The notes below the pieces were generated by a model that ran no database searches, was not told the DNA's origin, and was given only the letters and a program-made list of their open reading frames with translations. Positions 8,844-18,103 of a stretch of 64,000 nucleotides of DNA are shown in pieces. The stretch lies in contig DERN01000009.1 in the NCBI GenBank assembly GCA_002360925.1, forward strand, positions 117,056 to 181,055. The letters run 5' to 3'. The DNA is from Flavobacteriaceae bacterium UBA3339. GTDB taxonomy: Bacteria > Bacteroidota > Bacteroidia > Flavobacteriales > Flavobacteriaceae. Every line of letters begins with the position of its first letter. Position 1 is the stretch's first letter. The position numbers and the translations under genes were made by a program.

Positions 8844-8996
8844 GTTTTTAAAATTGATTATAATTATTGTAAAATAAAATATTTCTTAAAATTTTGTTCA
8901 ATTTGTTATAAGTTGAGTCAAAAATGCTAATCTTTCGAGTTTTGTGTTTTTATTGTTGAGTATTTATTAAATTTACATTTCTTAAATAAAACAATA

Positions 8997-10508
8997 ATGT
9001 CAATAGAAAGTTTAGCAACAGAGCGCGTATTATTTAAAGATTATGAAAATAAGATAATGATGGCAGATAAAGCCGCATTATTAATTGAAGATAAAGCAGT
9101 AGTAGGAGCCAGCGGATTTACAAAAGCTGGCGATAGTAAATCGGTTTTACCGGCATTTGCCAAAAGAGCCGAGCACGAAGATGTTGCCATTACCTTAATT
9201 ACAGGTGCTTCTTTAGGATATACAACCGATGCAGATTTGGCTGCAAATAACGCATTATTGCGCAGAATGCCTTTTATGGCAGATCCGGCTTTGCGAAAAT
9301 CGATCAATGATTATAAAATAAAATACATCGATCAACATTTAAGTGAAACAGTTGAACAATTGATTTGCGGACATATTGCGCCGATTGATATTGCGATAAT
9401 TGAAGCTTCGATGGTTGATGAAAACGGAAATATTATTCCGACAACTTCTATTGGTAACTCTGCTTTTTTTGCAAGTCAGGCTAAGCAAATTATCATCGAA
9501 ATTAATACAAGAATTCCGTTTAGTTTTAAAGGAATTCATGATTGTTCGGTTCCGCAATCTTATCCAAACCGCGATATTATCAATATTCATAATGTTACGG
9601 ACAGAATCGGAGAACCTTTTATTAAAATCGATCCTGAAAAAGTAGTTGCAGTTGTTTTTACCGATATTACCGATCAACCGGCAGTTGTTGCAGATCCGGA
9701 TGAAAAGACTTCGGCAATTTCAGGACATCTTTTAAAATTCTTTGAAAACGAAGTAGAAAAAGGAAAATTAACCTATGCATTATTGCCTTTGCAAGCAGGA
9801 ATTGGTAAAGTTGCCAATGCGGTTTTAATGGGCTTTAAAGATTCGAAATTTAAAAATCTTACAATGTATTCCGAGGTTTTACAGGATTCGACTTTTGAAT
9901 TGATCGATTCAGGAAATCTTGATTTTGCTTCGGGATCTTCGATTACAGTTTCAGAAGCTTGTTACGAACAATTGATTAAAAATTTCGATAATTATAAAGA
10001 TAAGTTGATTCTTCGTCCGCAAAATATTTCGAACGCTCCAGAAGTTGTTCGCAGATTAGGCGTTATCGGAATTAACACCGCAATTGAATTTGATATTTAC
10101 GGAAATGTGAATTCAACCCATATTTCGGGAAGTAAAATGATGAACGGAATTGGTGGTTCTGGCGATTTTGCACGAAATGCGTATTTAAGTATTTTTGTTT
10201 GTCAATCGGCTTCCAAAGAAAATAAGATTTCGCATGTGGTTCCAATGGTTACGCATCACGATCATACCGAACACGATGTTGATATTTTAGTAACAGATCA
10301 AGGTTTGGCAGATTTAAGAGGATTAGCTCCGCGCGAACGTGCCGAAGTTATTATTGAAAACTGCGTTCATCCTGATTTTAAAGCAGAAATTCGTGATTAT
10401 TTTAAAAGAGCTAGTGAGCAAACTGGCGGACAAACACCACATATTTTAGAAGAAGCTTTTAAATTCCATAATCGTTTAAAAGAAACGGGAAGCATGCAAA
10501 AAGCATAA
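8997..10508 (+). CDS. Acetyl-CoA hydrolase / succinyl-CoA:acetate CoA-transferase family protein
   Basis: 503 residues, the usual length for class I CoA-transferases of the Ach1/Cat1/SCACT group. Visible marks: VGASGFTKAGDSKSVLPAF near 35-55, IGGSGDFARNAYLSIFV near 385-400 and VTDQGLADLRGLAPRERA near 440-460. The catalytic Glu loop lies in the middle. The reaction moves CoA between succinate and acetate or hydrolyses acetyl-CoA, linking acetate metabolism to the TCA cycle. It is transcribed alone and ends at a strong bidirectional hairpin. The 153 bp upstream are AT-rich and show no convincing -7 box. Confidence 0.9.
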   Translation: MSIESLATERVLFKDYENKIMMADKAALLIEDKAVVGASGFTKAGDSKSVLPAFAKRAEHEDVAITLITGASLGYTTDADLAANNALLRRMPFMADPALRKSINDYKIKYIDQHLSETVEQLICGHIAPIDIAIIEASMVDENGNIIPTTSIGNSAFFASQAKQIIIEINTRIPFSFKGIHDCSVPQSYPNRDIINIHNVTDRIGEPFIKIDPEKVVAVVFTDITDQPAVVADPDEKTSAISGHLLKFFENEVEKGKLTYALLPLQAGIGKVANAVLMGFKDSKFKNLTMYSEVLQDSTFELIDSGNLDFASGSSITVSEACYEQLIKNFDNYKDKLILRPQNISNAPEVVRRLGVIGINTAIEFDIYGNVNSTHISGSKMMNGIGGSGDFARNAYLSIFVCQSASKENKISHVVPMVTHHDHTEHDVDILVTDQGLADLRGLAPRERAEVIIENCVHPDFKAEIRDYFKRASEQTGGQTPHILEEAFKFHNRLKETGSMQKA

Positions 10509-10520
10509 TAAGATAAAAAT

Positions 10521-10550
10521 AAAAACCACTTGAAATTTCAAGTGGTTTTT
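10521..10550. terminator. Bidirectional terminator, 30-nt perfect palindrome
   Basis: A perfect inverted repeat (core CCACTTGAAATTTCAAGTGG, flanked by A and T tracts) lies between the convergent CoA-transferase gene and the small acidic protein gene. It can serve both strands. Confidence 0.85.
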
Positions 10551-10553
10551 TTA

Positions 10554-10787
10554 TTATTCTTCGGCAAAACGAGTAATTTCTCTTTCGTAAAACTCGGCTG
10601 CTTGATCAATTAAAAGATCCATTTCTTCTTTTAATTCAATTTCCTCACTTTCATCTAATTCTTCTAAAAACTCGATATCTTCTGATTCTAAATCAATGAT
10701 AAAACGAGGATATTCTAAATGAATTACAAATAAGTTGTCGGGAAAATCGGTATTGTCTGCTAAGACAAATTTTGGTAATTGTAACAT
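10554..10787 (-). CDS. Small acidic conserved hypothetical protein
   Basis: 77 residues, strongly acidic in the second half (EDIEFLEELDESEEIELKEEMDLL). It begins MLQLPKFVLADNTDFPDNLFVIHLEYPRFI, the style of a conserved Bacteroidota protein of unknown function. It lies 3 bp downstream of the MATE exporter gene on the same strand, so they are probably co-transcribed. No membrane segment or known motif is seen. Confidence 0.7.
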   Translation of the reverse strand: MLQLPKFVLADNTDFPDNLFVIHLEYPRFIIDLESEDIEFLEELDESEEIELKEEMDLLIDQAAEFYEREITRFAEE

Positions 10788-10790
10788 AAA

Positions 10791-12167
10791 TTAAATTGTA
10801 TTGTTAATGTATCTTTTTGCCATATAATGAAAGCGAAAATACGAAAAAATCGCTGCCGTTGTCAATCCTGCTAATAATCCGTACCAAATTCCTTCGGCTT
10901 TTAAATCGGTATATAAACCCAAGTAAATACATAAAGGGAAACCAATAACCCAATACGAGAAAAAAGTAATGATCATTGGAATATTTACATCCTGAAGTCC
11001 GCGTAAAGCACCTAAAGCTGTAACCTGAATTCCGTCTGAAATCTGGAAAATAGCCGCAATTAATAATAATTTTCCAGCTAATTGAATTACTTCAGCATTC
11101 ATTGCAGCTTGTTCTGGATCGCTGTTATTCAAGAATAATAACGGAATATAATTATGAAATAACATAAAAAAGATAGCAAAACCGGTATATAAGAAAAAAG
11201 TCATTAAAATGATCGATTTTGCAACTGTTTCCATTTTTACATAATCTTTTAACCCTTTTTGGTTTCCAACACGAATCATTCCGGCAACACTTAAACCAGA
11301 CGCAAACATGAAGGTCATAGAAGCCATTGAAAGCGCAATTTGATTTGCAGCTTGAGAAGTAGTTCCTATCATTCCCGAAATCCAAACAGCTCCTGTAAAT
11401 AAAGCAACTTCAAACAACGATTGCATAGAAGATGGAATCCCGATACTTGCAATGTATTTCGACATGGATAATTTTATTTCCTTAAAATTTATTCTGCTAA
11501 CATAAGGTTTGAAAATATCTAAACGATATATCACAAAAACAAAATAAATTAACATTACAATTCTAGAAATTAAAGTTCCGTAAGCTGCGCCCATCATACC
11601 CAATTCGGGGAAAATCCACACACCGTAAATCAAAAAATAGTTAAATAATACATTGACTAAATTAGCAATAATCGTTGCGTACATAGAATATTTTGTTTGC
11701 GATTTTCCATCAGCAAATTGTTTAAAACCTTGATATGCTACAAGCGGAATTAACGATAAAGCTACGATATCTAAAAAGGGTTTTGCCATAATCATTACTT
11801 CTTTTGGCTGATTCATTAAATCGATGAAAGGCTTTAAAAAGAATAAAATAAGGAATAATAAAACGCCTAAAGTTGTACATAAAAACACTCCGTTTACGAA
11901 AACACTTCGTCCTTTTTCAATATCATTTTCGGTGTCAGCTGCTGCAATTAAAGGAGTTATTGCTGTAGAGAAACCAACTCCAACAGAAAGTGCAATGAAA
12001 ACAAAACTATTTGCCAAAGAAGCCGCAGCTAATTCCGTAGCACCAATTTTTCCAACCATAATATTATCAATAATTCCCACAACGGTATGTCCTAACATTG
12101 CTAAGATGATCGGGTAAGCTAATTTGAAATTATATCTGAATTCTTGTGTGTACTTTCTTAAAGTCAT
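10791..12167 (-). CDS. MATE family efflux transporter
   Basis: 458 residues from the ATG at 12167. A longer frame from a TTG at 12185 is rejected because that TTG is the end of a -7 box (TACCTTTG). About twelve hydrophobic segments are present. The N-terminal FKLAYPIILAMLGHTVVGIIDNIMVGKIGATELAAASLANS is the classic MATE signature, and GVGFSTAITPLIA follows. The protein exports organic cations or drugs using a Na+ or H+ gradient. The substrate is unknown. Confidence 0.93.
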   Translation of the reverse strand: MTLRKYTQEFRYNFKLAYPIILAMLGHTVVGIIDNIMVGKIGATELAAASLANSFVFIALSVGVGFSTAITPLIAAADTENDIEKGRSVFVNGVFLCTTLGVLLFLILFFLKPFIDLMNQPKEVMIMAKPFLDIVALSLIPLVAYQGFKQFADGKSQTKYSMYATIIANLVNVLFNYFLIYGVWIFPELGMMGAAYGTLISRIVMLIYFVFVIYRLDIFKPYVSRINFKEIKLSMSKYIASIGIPSSMQSLFEVALFTGAVWISGMIGTTSQAANQIALSMASMTFMFASGLSVAGMIRVGNQKGLKDYVKMETVAKSIILMTFFLYTGFAIFFMLFHNYIPLLFLNNSDPEQAAMNAEVIQLAGKLLLIAAIFQISDGIQVTALGALRGLQDVNIPMIITFFSYWVIGFPLCIYLGLYTDLKAEGIWYGLLAGLTTAAIFSYFRFHYMAKRYINNTI

Positions 12168-12182
12168 TTTAAAAATTTTGTG

Positions 12183-12190
12183 CAAAGGTA
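12183..12190 (-). promoter_or_regulatory. Promoter -7 box for the MATE exporter gene
   Basis: TACCTTTG on the minus strand, with a TTG 22 nt further upstream that could be the -33 element. The ATG lies 15 bp downstream, so the leader would be very short. Confidence 0.6.
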
Positions 12191-12247
12191 CTTATTCGAT
12201 TTTGCATTGGCACAACGATTGAATAACATAATTTAAAAAAGAAGATT

Positions 12248-12733
12248 ATGAAAAAGTTAGTTTTAAGTATATCATTAGGTTTGTTGTTTACGTCGGCAGC
12301 CTTTGCGCAAACCAATTATAACAAAGGTTTTAGATTAGGCTTTGGTTTAAATGGAGGTTTTCCTACGGATGGAGATTATGACGGAAGTATTGGAGTTGAT
12401 GTTCGTGCTCAATACGATTTTTCTAAGAAAACGTCTTTAACTTTAACTTCCGGATATACACATATGTTTGCAGAACCCGAAGAAGTTGGGTTCGTTCCCG
12501 CTAAATTAGGTTTTAAATATTTCTTGGGAAATCAGTTCTATTTAATGGGCGAAGCTGGTGCCGCATTTGGAGTTAACGGTAATTTAGATAATTCGTTGAT
12601 TATAGCTCCTGTTTTTGGTTTTGCTAATAAATTTATCGACGCTAGTGTTCGCTATGAACGTTACAGCGATTATGAAACCGATCAAATTGCGTTGAGATTA
12701 GCGTACGGATTTAGTCTTAAAAAGAAAAAATAG
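12248..12733 (+). CDS. Small outer-membrane beta-barrel protein
   Basis: 161 residues with a clear signal peptide (MKKLVLSISLGLLFTSAAFAQ). The mature part alternates short aromatic strands and Gly-rich turns (FRLGFGLNGGFPT, GVDVRAQYDFSKKTSLTLTSGYTHMF, LGFKYFLGNQFYLMGEAGAAFG) and ends LRLAYGFSLKKKK. This is the pattern of an eight-stranded porin-like or OmpX-like barrel. No specific ligand can be inferred. It is divergent from the MATE gene and followed by a META lipoprotein with its own promoter. Confidence 0.75.
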   Translation: MKKLVLSISLGLLFTSAAFAQTNYNKGFRLGFGLNGGFPTDGDYDGSIGVDVRAQYDFSKKTSLTLTSGYTHMFAEPEEVGFVPAKLGFKYFLGNQFYLMGEAGAAFGVNGNLDNSLIIAPVFGFANKFIDASVRYERYSDYETDQIALRLAYGFSLKKKK

Positions 12734-12734
12734 T

Positions 12735-12742
12735 TATCTTTG
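12735..12742 (+). promoter_or_regulatory. Promoter -7 box for the META lipoprotein gene
   Basis: TATCTTTG starts one base after the stop codon of the barrel gene and ends 9 nt before the next ATG. The transcript would be almost leaderless. Confidence 0.55.
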
Positions 12743-12751
12743 AAATAAAAA

Positions 12752-13210
12752 ATGAAAGTATTTGCAACTTTAGGACTTATTGTATTAATGAATTTAGGAA
12801 TGACTTCTTGTAGTTCTTCTCAAATAGTTTTTGATACAAAAAAAGAAAAATCAGAAAAGATTATGAATGTTTTAAATAATACAAGCTGGGTTTTAAAACG
12901 AATTGATATCGCTGATCGCGATTTTGTTCCAACAGAAGAACAAAAAGAATTAGTTTTATCTTTTGCTGACAATTATTATAATACAAGCGATGGTTGTAAT
13001 GGGCAAGGCGGAGAATTCACAATCGAAGATAATAAGATTGATTTCGGTATTGGAATGTCGACTATGCGTTATTGTGGAGAAGAAATGGCACATTTGATTT
13101 ATAGTGTTCCCACACAAAATGCTAAATCAATCAGGATTATTAAAAATCAGTTACAATTACTTGATGAAAATGAAAATGTTATTGCAACGTATTTAAAGAA
13201 AGAAAAGTAA
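12752..13210 (+). CDS. META-domain (HslJ-like) lipoprotein
   Basis: 152 residues. The N-terminal hydrophobic stretch ends MTSCSSS, giving lipidated Cys20. The rest is one META/HslJ domain: NTSWVLKRID at the first strand, DGCNGQGGEF in the middle, and MSTMRYCGEEM near 108-118, with the two Cys residues placed as in family members. META proteins are envelope stress-associated small lipoproteins with no known enzymatic role. The gene ends at a bidirectional terminator shared with pirin. Confidence 0.85.
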   Translation: MKVFATLGLIVLMNLGMTSCSSSQIVFDTKKEKSEKIMNVLNNTSWVLKRIDIADRDFVPTEEQKELVLSFADNYYNTSDGCNGQGGEFTIEDNKIDFGIGMSTMRYCGEEMAHLIYSVPTQNAKSIRIIKNQLQLLDENENVIATYLKKEK

Positions 13211-13244
13211 TAAAAAAAGCGACTTTTAAAAGTCGCTTTTTTTA
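13211..13244. terminator. Bidirectional terminator, 34-nt perfect palindrome
   Basis: Seven A, then GCGACTTTT followed by its exact reverse complement and seven T, between the convergent META lipoprotein and pirin genes. Confidence 0.88.
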
Positions 13245-13265
13245 TTACTAATTTCCAAAACAAAG

Positions 13266-14135
13266 TTATACCAATGTTCCGAATTTCCCTGAATTGAAAT
13301 CGTCAAATGCTTGAAGAATTTCTTTTTGGGTATTCATAACAAACGGACCGTAAGAGGCAATAGGTTCGTTAATTGGTTCTCCGCTTAAAACTAAAACAAT
13401 GCTATCCTCTTGAGCCGTTATAATAAAATGTTCTCCATCGTTTTTAAACAAAACCATGTGATCTGTGTTAACGTTTTGAGATCCATTTACCGTAACAGAT
13501 CCTTCTATAACCAAAAGAAGGGTGTTGTAATTCGCAGGAAAAGAAAACTCAGCCGTTCCTTGATTGTTTAATTTTGCATTCATCATATGAACCGGACTAA
13601 AAGTAGTTGCTAGTCCTTTGATATTTTTATATTCTCCTGCAATAATTTCAATCGTTCCCATTTCGTTAGCTAATTCCACTTTCGTAATCTGATCTTTTGA
13701 AATTGCCTGATATTTAGGATTACCCATTTTATCTTTAGAAGGAAGATTTACCCAAAGTTGCACCATCTGAAATTCACCACCGGTTTTACTCCATTCCGTT
13801 TCGTGAAACTCTTTATGTAAAACTCCCGAAGCAGCTGTCATCCACTGCACATCACCTTCGCCAATAATTCCGCCACCACCGCTGCTGTCATTGTGTTCCA
13901 CACTTCCTTTGTAAGCAATAGTTACGGTTTCGAAGCCGCGGTGAGGATGAACATCAACTCCTTTTGGAATTTCACTAGGAGGAAATGTATATTTCGAATT
14001 ATAATCTAACATGATAAAAGGGCTCATTCGTTGCATAGGAACTTTCCCAGGAATGAAATTATGCACTCTAAAGCCATCGCCTACAAAATGTGCAGGAGCC
14101 GGGCTAAAAACAGATTCTATATTCTTAGTATTCAT
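13266..14135 (-). CDS. Pirin family protein (possible quercetin 2,3-dioxygenase)
   Basis: 289 residues, the standard pirin length. The N-terminal cupin holds the metal site: HPHRGFET gives His63 and His65, and VLHKEFHE gives His107 and Glu109, matching the four iron ligands of pirins. WMTAASGVLHKE and VQLWVNLP are signature stretches. The C-terminal cupin-like domain starts near 190. Bacterial pirins can have quercetinase activity, but many serve as redox sensors. Which applies here is open. Monocistronic, with a -7 box upstream. Confidence 0.92.
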   Translation of the reverse strand: MNTKNIESVFSPAPAHFVGDGFRVHNFIPGKVPMQRMSPFIMLDYNSKYTFPPSEIPKGVDVHPHRGFETVTIAYKGSVEHNDSSGGGGIIGEGDVQWMTAASGVLHKEFHETEWSKTGGEFQMVQLWVNLPSKDKMGNPKYQAISKDQITKVELANEMGTIEIIAGEYKNIKGLATTFSPVHMMNAKLNNQGTAEFSFPANYNTLLLVIEGSVTVNGSQNVNTDHMVLFKNDGEHFIITAQEDSIVLVLSGEPINEPIASYGPFVMNTQKEILQAFDDFNSGKFGTLV

Positions 14136-14166
14136 AATCTTAAATTGTAAATTTATTAGTACATAT

Positions 14167-14174
14167 CAAAGTTA
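14167..14174 (-). promoter_or_regulatory. Promoter -7 box for the pirin gene
   Basis: TAACTTTG on the minus strand, 31 bp before the pirin ATG. No clear -33 TTG. Confidence 0.5.
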
Positions 14175-14282
14175 CAATTGATTGAATAAAAAATGCTTAA
14201 CCTAAATTAAGAAGTTGTTTAGGTAGTTATCGCTTATTTTTAAAAGATAAAATATATATTGAATTTAGTAAATAAAGATTTT

Positions 14283-15380
14283 TTAGAAATTTAAGCTTTT
14301 ATAAAGTTCTAGCAATTCCATAGCGGCCATAAAAGGAGATTTTTTATGTGTAATAACTTCTTGCTCGTTTAAAGAAAGAGCTTCTGCAATTGTTTCGTTC
14401 TGATAGAAATTTTGTAACAACTGTTCATTAATTGTTTCTTTTAGCCAATACGTATTTTGCTCATTTCTATGTTGTTCAAAATACAAGTTTTCTTTCGTGA
14501 GTTTAACATAAGATTCAATCAAATCCCAAACTTCGGCAATTCCTTGTTTATAATAAGCGCTAGCAAGTAAAACTTTAGGCTTCCATTTCGAATCCTTAAT
14601 CGGGAATAATTGTAAACCTCTATTTACATCTAATTTTGCATTTCGGGCGCGATCTAAATTATCTCCATCGGCTTTGTTGATGATTACGGCATCTGCCATT
14701 TCCATGATTCCTCTTTTAATTCCTTGAAGCTCATCTCCAGCGCCTGCCAAATTTAATAAAAGGAAAAAGTCGGTCATACTATGAACGGCGGTTTCACTTT
14801 GTCCAACTCCAACAGTTTCAATTAAAATCGTATCAAACCCTGCGGCTTCGCATAGAATAATTGATTCGCGGGTTTTTCTGGAAACACCTCCTAAACTGGT
14901 TCCGGAAGCAGACGGACGAATAAAAGCATTAGGATTTTTTACCAAATCTTCCATTCGGGTTTTATCTCCTAAAATACTTCCTTTACTAATACTACTGCTA
15001 GGATCGATCGCTAAAACGGCGACTTTTTTCCCAATCGAAGTTAAATACATACCAAAAGCTTCGATAAAAGTACTTTTACCGACGCCCGGAACTCCTGTAA
15101 TTCCAATACGAACAGATTTATTTGCATGTGGAAGACATGATTGAATAATCTTGTGCGCCTGTTCTTGATGTTTAAGATTTGTACTTTCGATCAATGTAAT
15201 GGCTTTGCTTAATGACGGAACATCTCCTTCTAAAAGTTTAGCAATGAGAGTAAAAATATCCAGCGGTTTTCGTCTGAATTTTTGAATAGAACGTACCGAA
15301 TTTTCATCTACAAAATTTGGCTGTTCAATTCCATCTTTTTCGTGTAGTGTTTTCTTAATATCGTTTTTATCGGTGTTCAT
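14283..15380 (-). CDS. meaB: Methylmalonyl-CoA mutase-associated GTPase MeaB
   Basis: 365 residues. G3E-family GTPase: Walker A GVPGVGKST at 96-104, AIDPSSSISKGSILGDKTRM (base and metal binding, near 130-150), ETVGVGQSE near 195 and the guanine motif NKAD near 235. The C-terminal arm contains the usual dimerisation region. MeaB protects and reloads the B12-dependent methylmalonyl-CoA mutase. The mutase genes are not in this window, so the partner must lie elsewhere. It carries its own -7 box. Confidence 0.93.
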   Translation of the reverse strand: MNTDKNDIKKTLHEKDGIEQPNFVDENSVRSIQKFRRKPLDIFTLIAKLLEGDVPSLSKAITLIESTNLKHQEQAHKIIQSCLPHANKSVRIGITGVPGVGKSTFIEAFGMYLTSIGKKVAVLAIDPSSSISKGSILGDKTRMEDLVKNPNAFIRPSASGTSLGGVSRKTRESIILCEAAGFDTILIETVGVGQSETAVHSMTDFFLLLNLAGAGDELQGIKRGIMEMADAVIINKADGDNLDRARNAKLDVNRGLQLFPIKDSKWKPKVLLASAYYKQGIAEVWDLIESYVKLTKENLYFEQHRNEQNTYWLKETINEQLLQNFYQNETIAEALSLNEQEVITHKKSPFMAAMELLELYKSLNF

Positions 15381-15396
15381 TATGGCCCATTTTTAA

Positions 15397-15404
15397 CAAA
15401 CTTA
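15397..15404 (-). promoter_or_regulatory. Promoter -7 box for meaB
   Basis: TAAGTTTG on the minus strand, 16 bp before the meaB ATG. Confidence 0.5.
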
Positions 15405-15439
15405 CAAAATACTTTTATAAAAGCAGACTCATTTTACAA

Positions 15440-15467
15440 TTGCTTTCATTACGTTTAAGTAACTTTG
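15440..15467 (+). promoter_or_regulatory. Promoter (-33 TTG and -7 box) for the MFS operon
   Basis: TTG at 15440-15442, a 17-nt spacer, then TAACTTTG at 15460-15467. This is a full Bacteroidota promoter. The in-frame TTG at 15465 that extends the MFS frame upstream is part of the -7 box, so translation must begin later. Confidence 0.65.
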
Positions 15468-15488
15468 CTTTTTAAAAAGAAAAATGAA

Positions 15489-16700
15489 ATGTCGATACTA
15501 AAAAATCAGGTTACTCAAAAACCTGTTTATGCTATTTTGGTAGCCATTAGTGGCGCCCATTTATTAAACGATTTACTACAAGCGGTTATTCCTGCAATAT
15601 ATCCCAGATTAGAACAAAAGTACGATTTATCGCTTGCGCAAATTGGAATGATTACCTTGTGTTATCAATTGGCTGCTTCTATTTTTCAGCCGGTTGTAGG
15701 TGCTTATACCGATAAACATCCCAAACCTTATTCTCAAATATTCGGTATGTTGTTTACCATGGCAGGTATTTGTTTGCTTGCTTATGCGCCGAGTTATCTT
15801 TACATTCTTTTATCGGTTGTTTTGGTTGGAATTGGTTCTTCTATTTTCCATCCCGAAGCTTCTCGCGTAGCTTTTATGGCTTCTAACGGACGACGAAGTT
15901 TTGCACAATCAGTCTTTCAGATTGGCGGAAATATGGGAACAGCTATGGCACCGCTTTTAGTTGCTTGGATTGTTCTTCCGAATGGACAACAACATATTCT
16001 GTGGTTTTTAGCTTTTGCAATTTTAGCTCAGTTTATTTTGGCATATATCGCTAAATGGTACGCCAACAGATTGAAACATGCTGTTAAAAATGGTAAAAAG
16101 ACGATTAGAATGCCCGATTTGTCGCCTTTAAAAATATCATCATCAGTAGGAATTTTGTTAATTCTTATTTTCTCAAAATATTTTTATGTAGCAAGTATTA
16201 CAAGTTATTTCCAATTCTATACAATGGACAAGTTTGGATTAAACGAAGTACAGGCGCAAGTTTATTTATTCTATTTCCTTATTGCTGTTGCAATCGGAAC
16301 ACTTTTAGGTGGAATTTTCGGAGATCGTTTCGGTCGGAAATACGTTATCTGGTTTTCGGTTTTAGGAGCGGCGCCTTTTACATTAGCGCTTCCTTATGTA
16401 GATATGCATTTAACTGGAATCTTAATTGTTATCATTGGATTGATTATATCGTCAGCTTTCCCTGCAATTTTGGTGTATGCGCAAGAATTGCTTCCTAAGA
16501 AAATAGGAATGGTTTCTGGACTGTTCTACGGATTTGCTTTCGGAATGGGCGGAGTTGGTTCTGCTGTTTTAGGATTGTGGGCAGATGCGACTTCGATCGA
16601 ATATATTTATCATATTTGTTCGTACTTACCTTTAATTGGCGTTATTGCTTATTTCTTGCCCGATATGACTAAAATTAAGTATAAAAATATTGAGTTATGA
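15489..16700 (+). CDS. MFS transporter, fosmidomycin-resistance (Fsr)-like
   Basis: 403 residues from the ATG at 15489, chosen because the upstream TTG lies inside the promoter. About twelve membrane segments. VSGAH-type entry (ISGAHLLNDLLQAVIPAIYP), PVVGAYTDKHPKPYS and GIGSSIFHPEASRVA are typical of the Fsr subgroup. It overlaps the FAD-oxidase gene by 4 bp (ATGA), so translation is coupled. The neighbour suggests a carboxylate such as lactate or glycolate as possible substrate, but the family is better known for drug export. The substrate is open. Confidence 0.88.
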   Translation: MSILKNQVTQKPVYAILVAISGAHLLNDLLQAVIPAIYPRLEQKYDLSLAQIGMITLCYQLAASIFQPVVGAYTDKHPKPYSQIFGMLFTMAGICLLAYAPSYLYILLSVVLVGIGSSIFHPEASRVAFMASNGRRSFAQSVFQIGGNMGTAMAPLLVAWIVLPNGQQHILWFLAFAILAQFILAYIAKWYANRLKHAVKNGKKTIRMPDLSPLKISSSVGILLILIFSKYFYVASITSYFQFYTMDKFGLNEVQAQVYLFYFLIAVAIGTLLGGIFGDRFGRKYVIWFSVLGAAPFTLALPYVDMHLTGILIVIIGLIISSAFPAILVYAQELLPKKIGMVSGLFYGFAFGMGGVGSAVLGLWADATSIEYIYHICSYLPLIGVIAYFLPDMTKIKYKNIEL

Positions 16701-18094
16701 TAACCGAAATCGTAAAAGAAAAATTAATAGCGGCTGTAGGTGCTTCTTTTGCGTTTACAGATCAGGAAACCTTGAATGAATACGGTAAAGATCATACCGA
16801 AGATTTAGTTTTTCCGCCAAATGTAGTCGTAAAACCTGCTTCAACTCACGAAGTAAGCGAAGTGATGAAGATAGCGTACGAATATCAAATTCCCGTAATT
16901 CCTATAGGAGCTAGAACCGGATTAAGCGGTGGTATTCTTGCGGTTAAACAAGGAATCGGTCTATCTTTAGAACGGATGAATCAAATAGAAAAGATCGATG
17001 AACAAAATCTTCAAGTTATAACTCAACCCGGTGTCATAACCGAAGTTCTGCAAAATGCAGTTGCTGAAAAAGGTCTTTTTTATCCAGTCGATCCAAGCAG
17101 TAAAGGAAGTTGTTTTATTGGCGGAAATATTGCCGAAAATGCTGGCGGAGCTCGCGCTGTAAAATACGGAGTTACCAAAGACTATGTTCTTAATTTAGAA
17201 GTAGTCTTGCCAAACGGTGAAATTATTTTAACAGGTGCAAATACCTTAAAAAACGCAACAGGCTACAATTTAACTCAGCTAATTGTTGGAAGCGAAGGCA
17301 CTTTGGGCGTTGTAACTAAAATCGTTTTAAAGTTGATTCCTGCAATTCAGCATCAGGTTTTAATGTTGGTTCCTTTCTTTGATATGATGCAGGCAGCCGA
17401 AGCTGTTTCGCAGATTTTTAGAGAAGGAATTGTACCAAGTGCTTTAGAGTTTATGGAACGCGATGCGATTGATTGGACGATGAAGTTTGTTGAGGTTCCT
17501 AATTTGAATCTAAAAACAGATATTCAGGCACATTTGCTGATTGAATTAGACGGAAATTATCTGGAAGTTTTAATGCAGGAAGCTGAAAAAATGATGACAG
17601 TATTAGAGCGTTTTACTATAGATGAAATTTTGTTTGCCGATACCGAAGATCAAAAGAATGCGCTTTGGAAATTAAGACGAAATGTAGCTGAGGCCGTAAA
17701 ACAAAATACAGTTTATAAAGAAGAAGATACCGTTGTACCTCGTTATGAGTTGCCTAAATTATTAAAAGGTATTAAAGATATAGGTGTTAAACACGGTTTT
17801 AAAAGTATTTGCTACGGACATGCAGGCGATGGAAATTTGCATGTAAATATTATCAAACAAGGTCTTACAGATAACGAATGGAAAGAAAATGTTCCAAAAG
17901 GAATTCGTGAAATTTTTGAATTGACTAAAAGTCTGCAAGGAACCATTTCGGGCGAACATGGTATTGGTTATGTTCAAAAAAATTATTTACCAATTGTTTT
18001 TAATTCGATCGAGTTAGAACTGATGCGTCAAATTAAAAAGGTATTCGATCCTTTAAATATTATGAATCCAGATAAAATCTTTCCTAATACTTAA
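16697..18094 (+). CDS. FAD-linked oxidase, GlcD / D-lactate dehydrogenase type
   Basis: 465 residues. The N-terminal FAD-binding (PCMH-type) domain shows VVKPASTHEVSEVMKIA, PVIPIGARTGLSGG near 70-83, VDPSSKGSCFIGGNIAENAGG near 130-150 and GSEGTLGVVTKI near 195. The C-terminal FAD-oxidase domain ends with CYGHAGDGNLHVNI and GEHGIGYVQKNYL, which hold the substrate and metal-binding His residues. The reaction is oxidation of a 2-hydroxy acid (glycolate or D-lactate) to the keto acid. No GlcE/GlcF subunits are adjacent, so a stand-alone D-lactate dehydrogenase is the better guess. Confidence 0.9.
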   Translation: MITEIVKEKLIAAVGASFAFTDQETLNEYGKDHTEDLVFPPNVVVKPASTHEVSEVMKIAYEYQIPVIPIGARTGLSGGILAVKQGIGLSLERMNQIEKIDEQNLQVITQPGVITEVLQNAVAEKGLFYPVDPSSKGSCFIGGNIAENAGGARAVKYGVTKDYVLNLEVVLPNGEIILTGANTLKNATGYNLTQLIVGSEGTLGVVTKIVLKLIPAIQHQVLMLVPFFDMMQAAEAVSQIFREGIVPSALEFMERDAIDWTMKFVEVPNLNLKTDIQAHLLIELDGNYLEVLMQEAEKMMTVLERFTIDEILFADTEDQKNALWKLRRNVAEAVKQNTVYKEEDTVVPRYELPKLLKGIKDIGVKHGFKSICYGHAGDGNLHVNIIKQGLTDNEWKENVPKGIREIFELTKSLQGTISGEHGIGYVQKNYLPIVFNSIELELMRQIKKVFDPLNIMNPDKIFPNT

Positions 18095-18103
18095 GTTATA
18101 ATC

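Noticed and set aside
10521..10550. Perfect 30-nt palindrome considered as an insertion-sequence end or operator
   Set aside because: It has A and T tracts and lies between convergent genes, like the other bidirectional terminators at 13211, 49622 and 54941.
10554..10787. Small acidic gene as an antitoxin
   Set aside because: No partner toxin gene is beside it; its neighbour is a MATE exporter.
12168..12185. TTG start at 12185 extending the MATE gene
   Set aside because: The TTG is the last part of the -7 box TACCTTTG; the ATG at 12167 is a normal MATE start.
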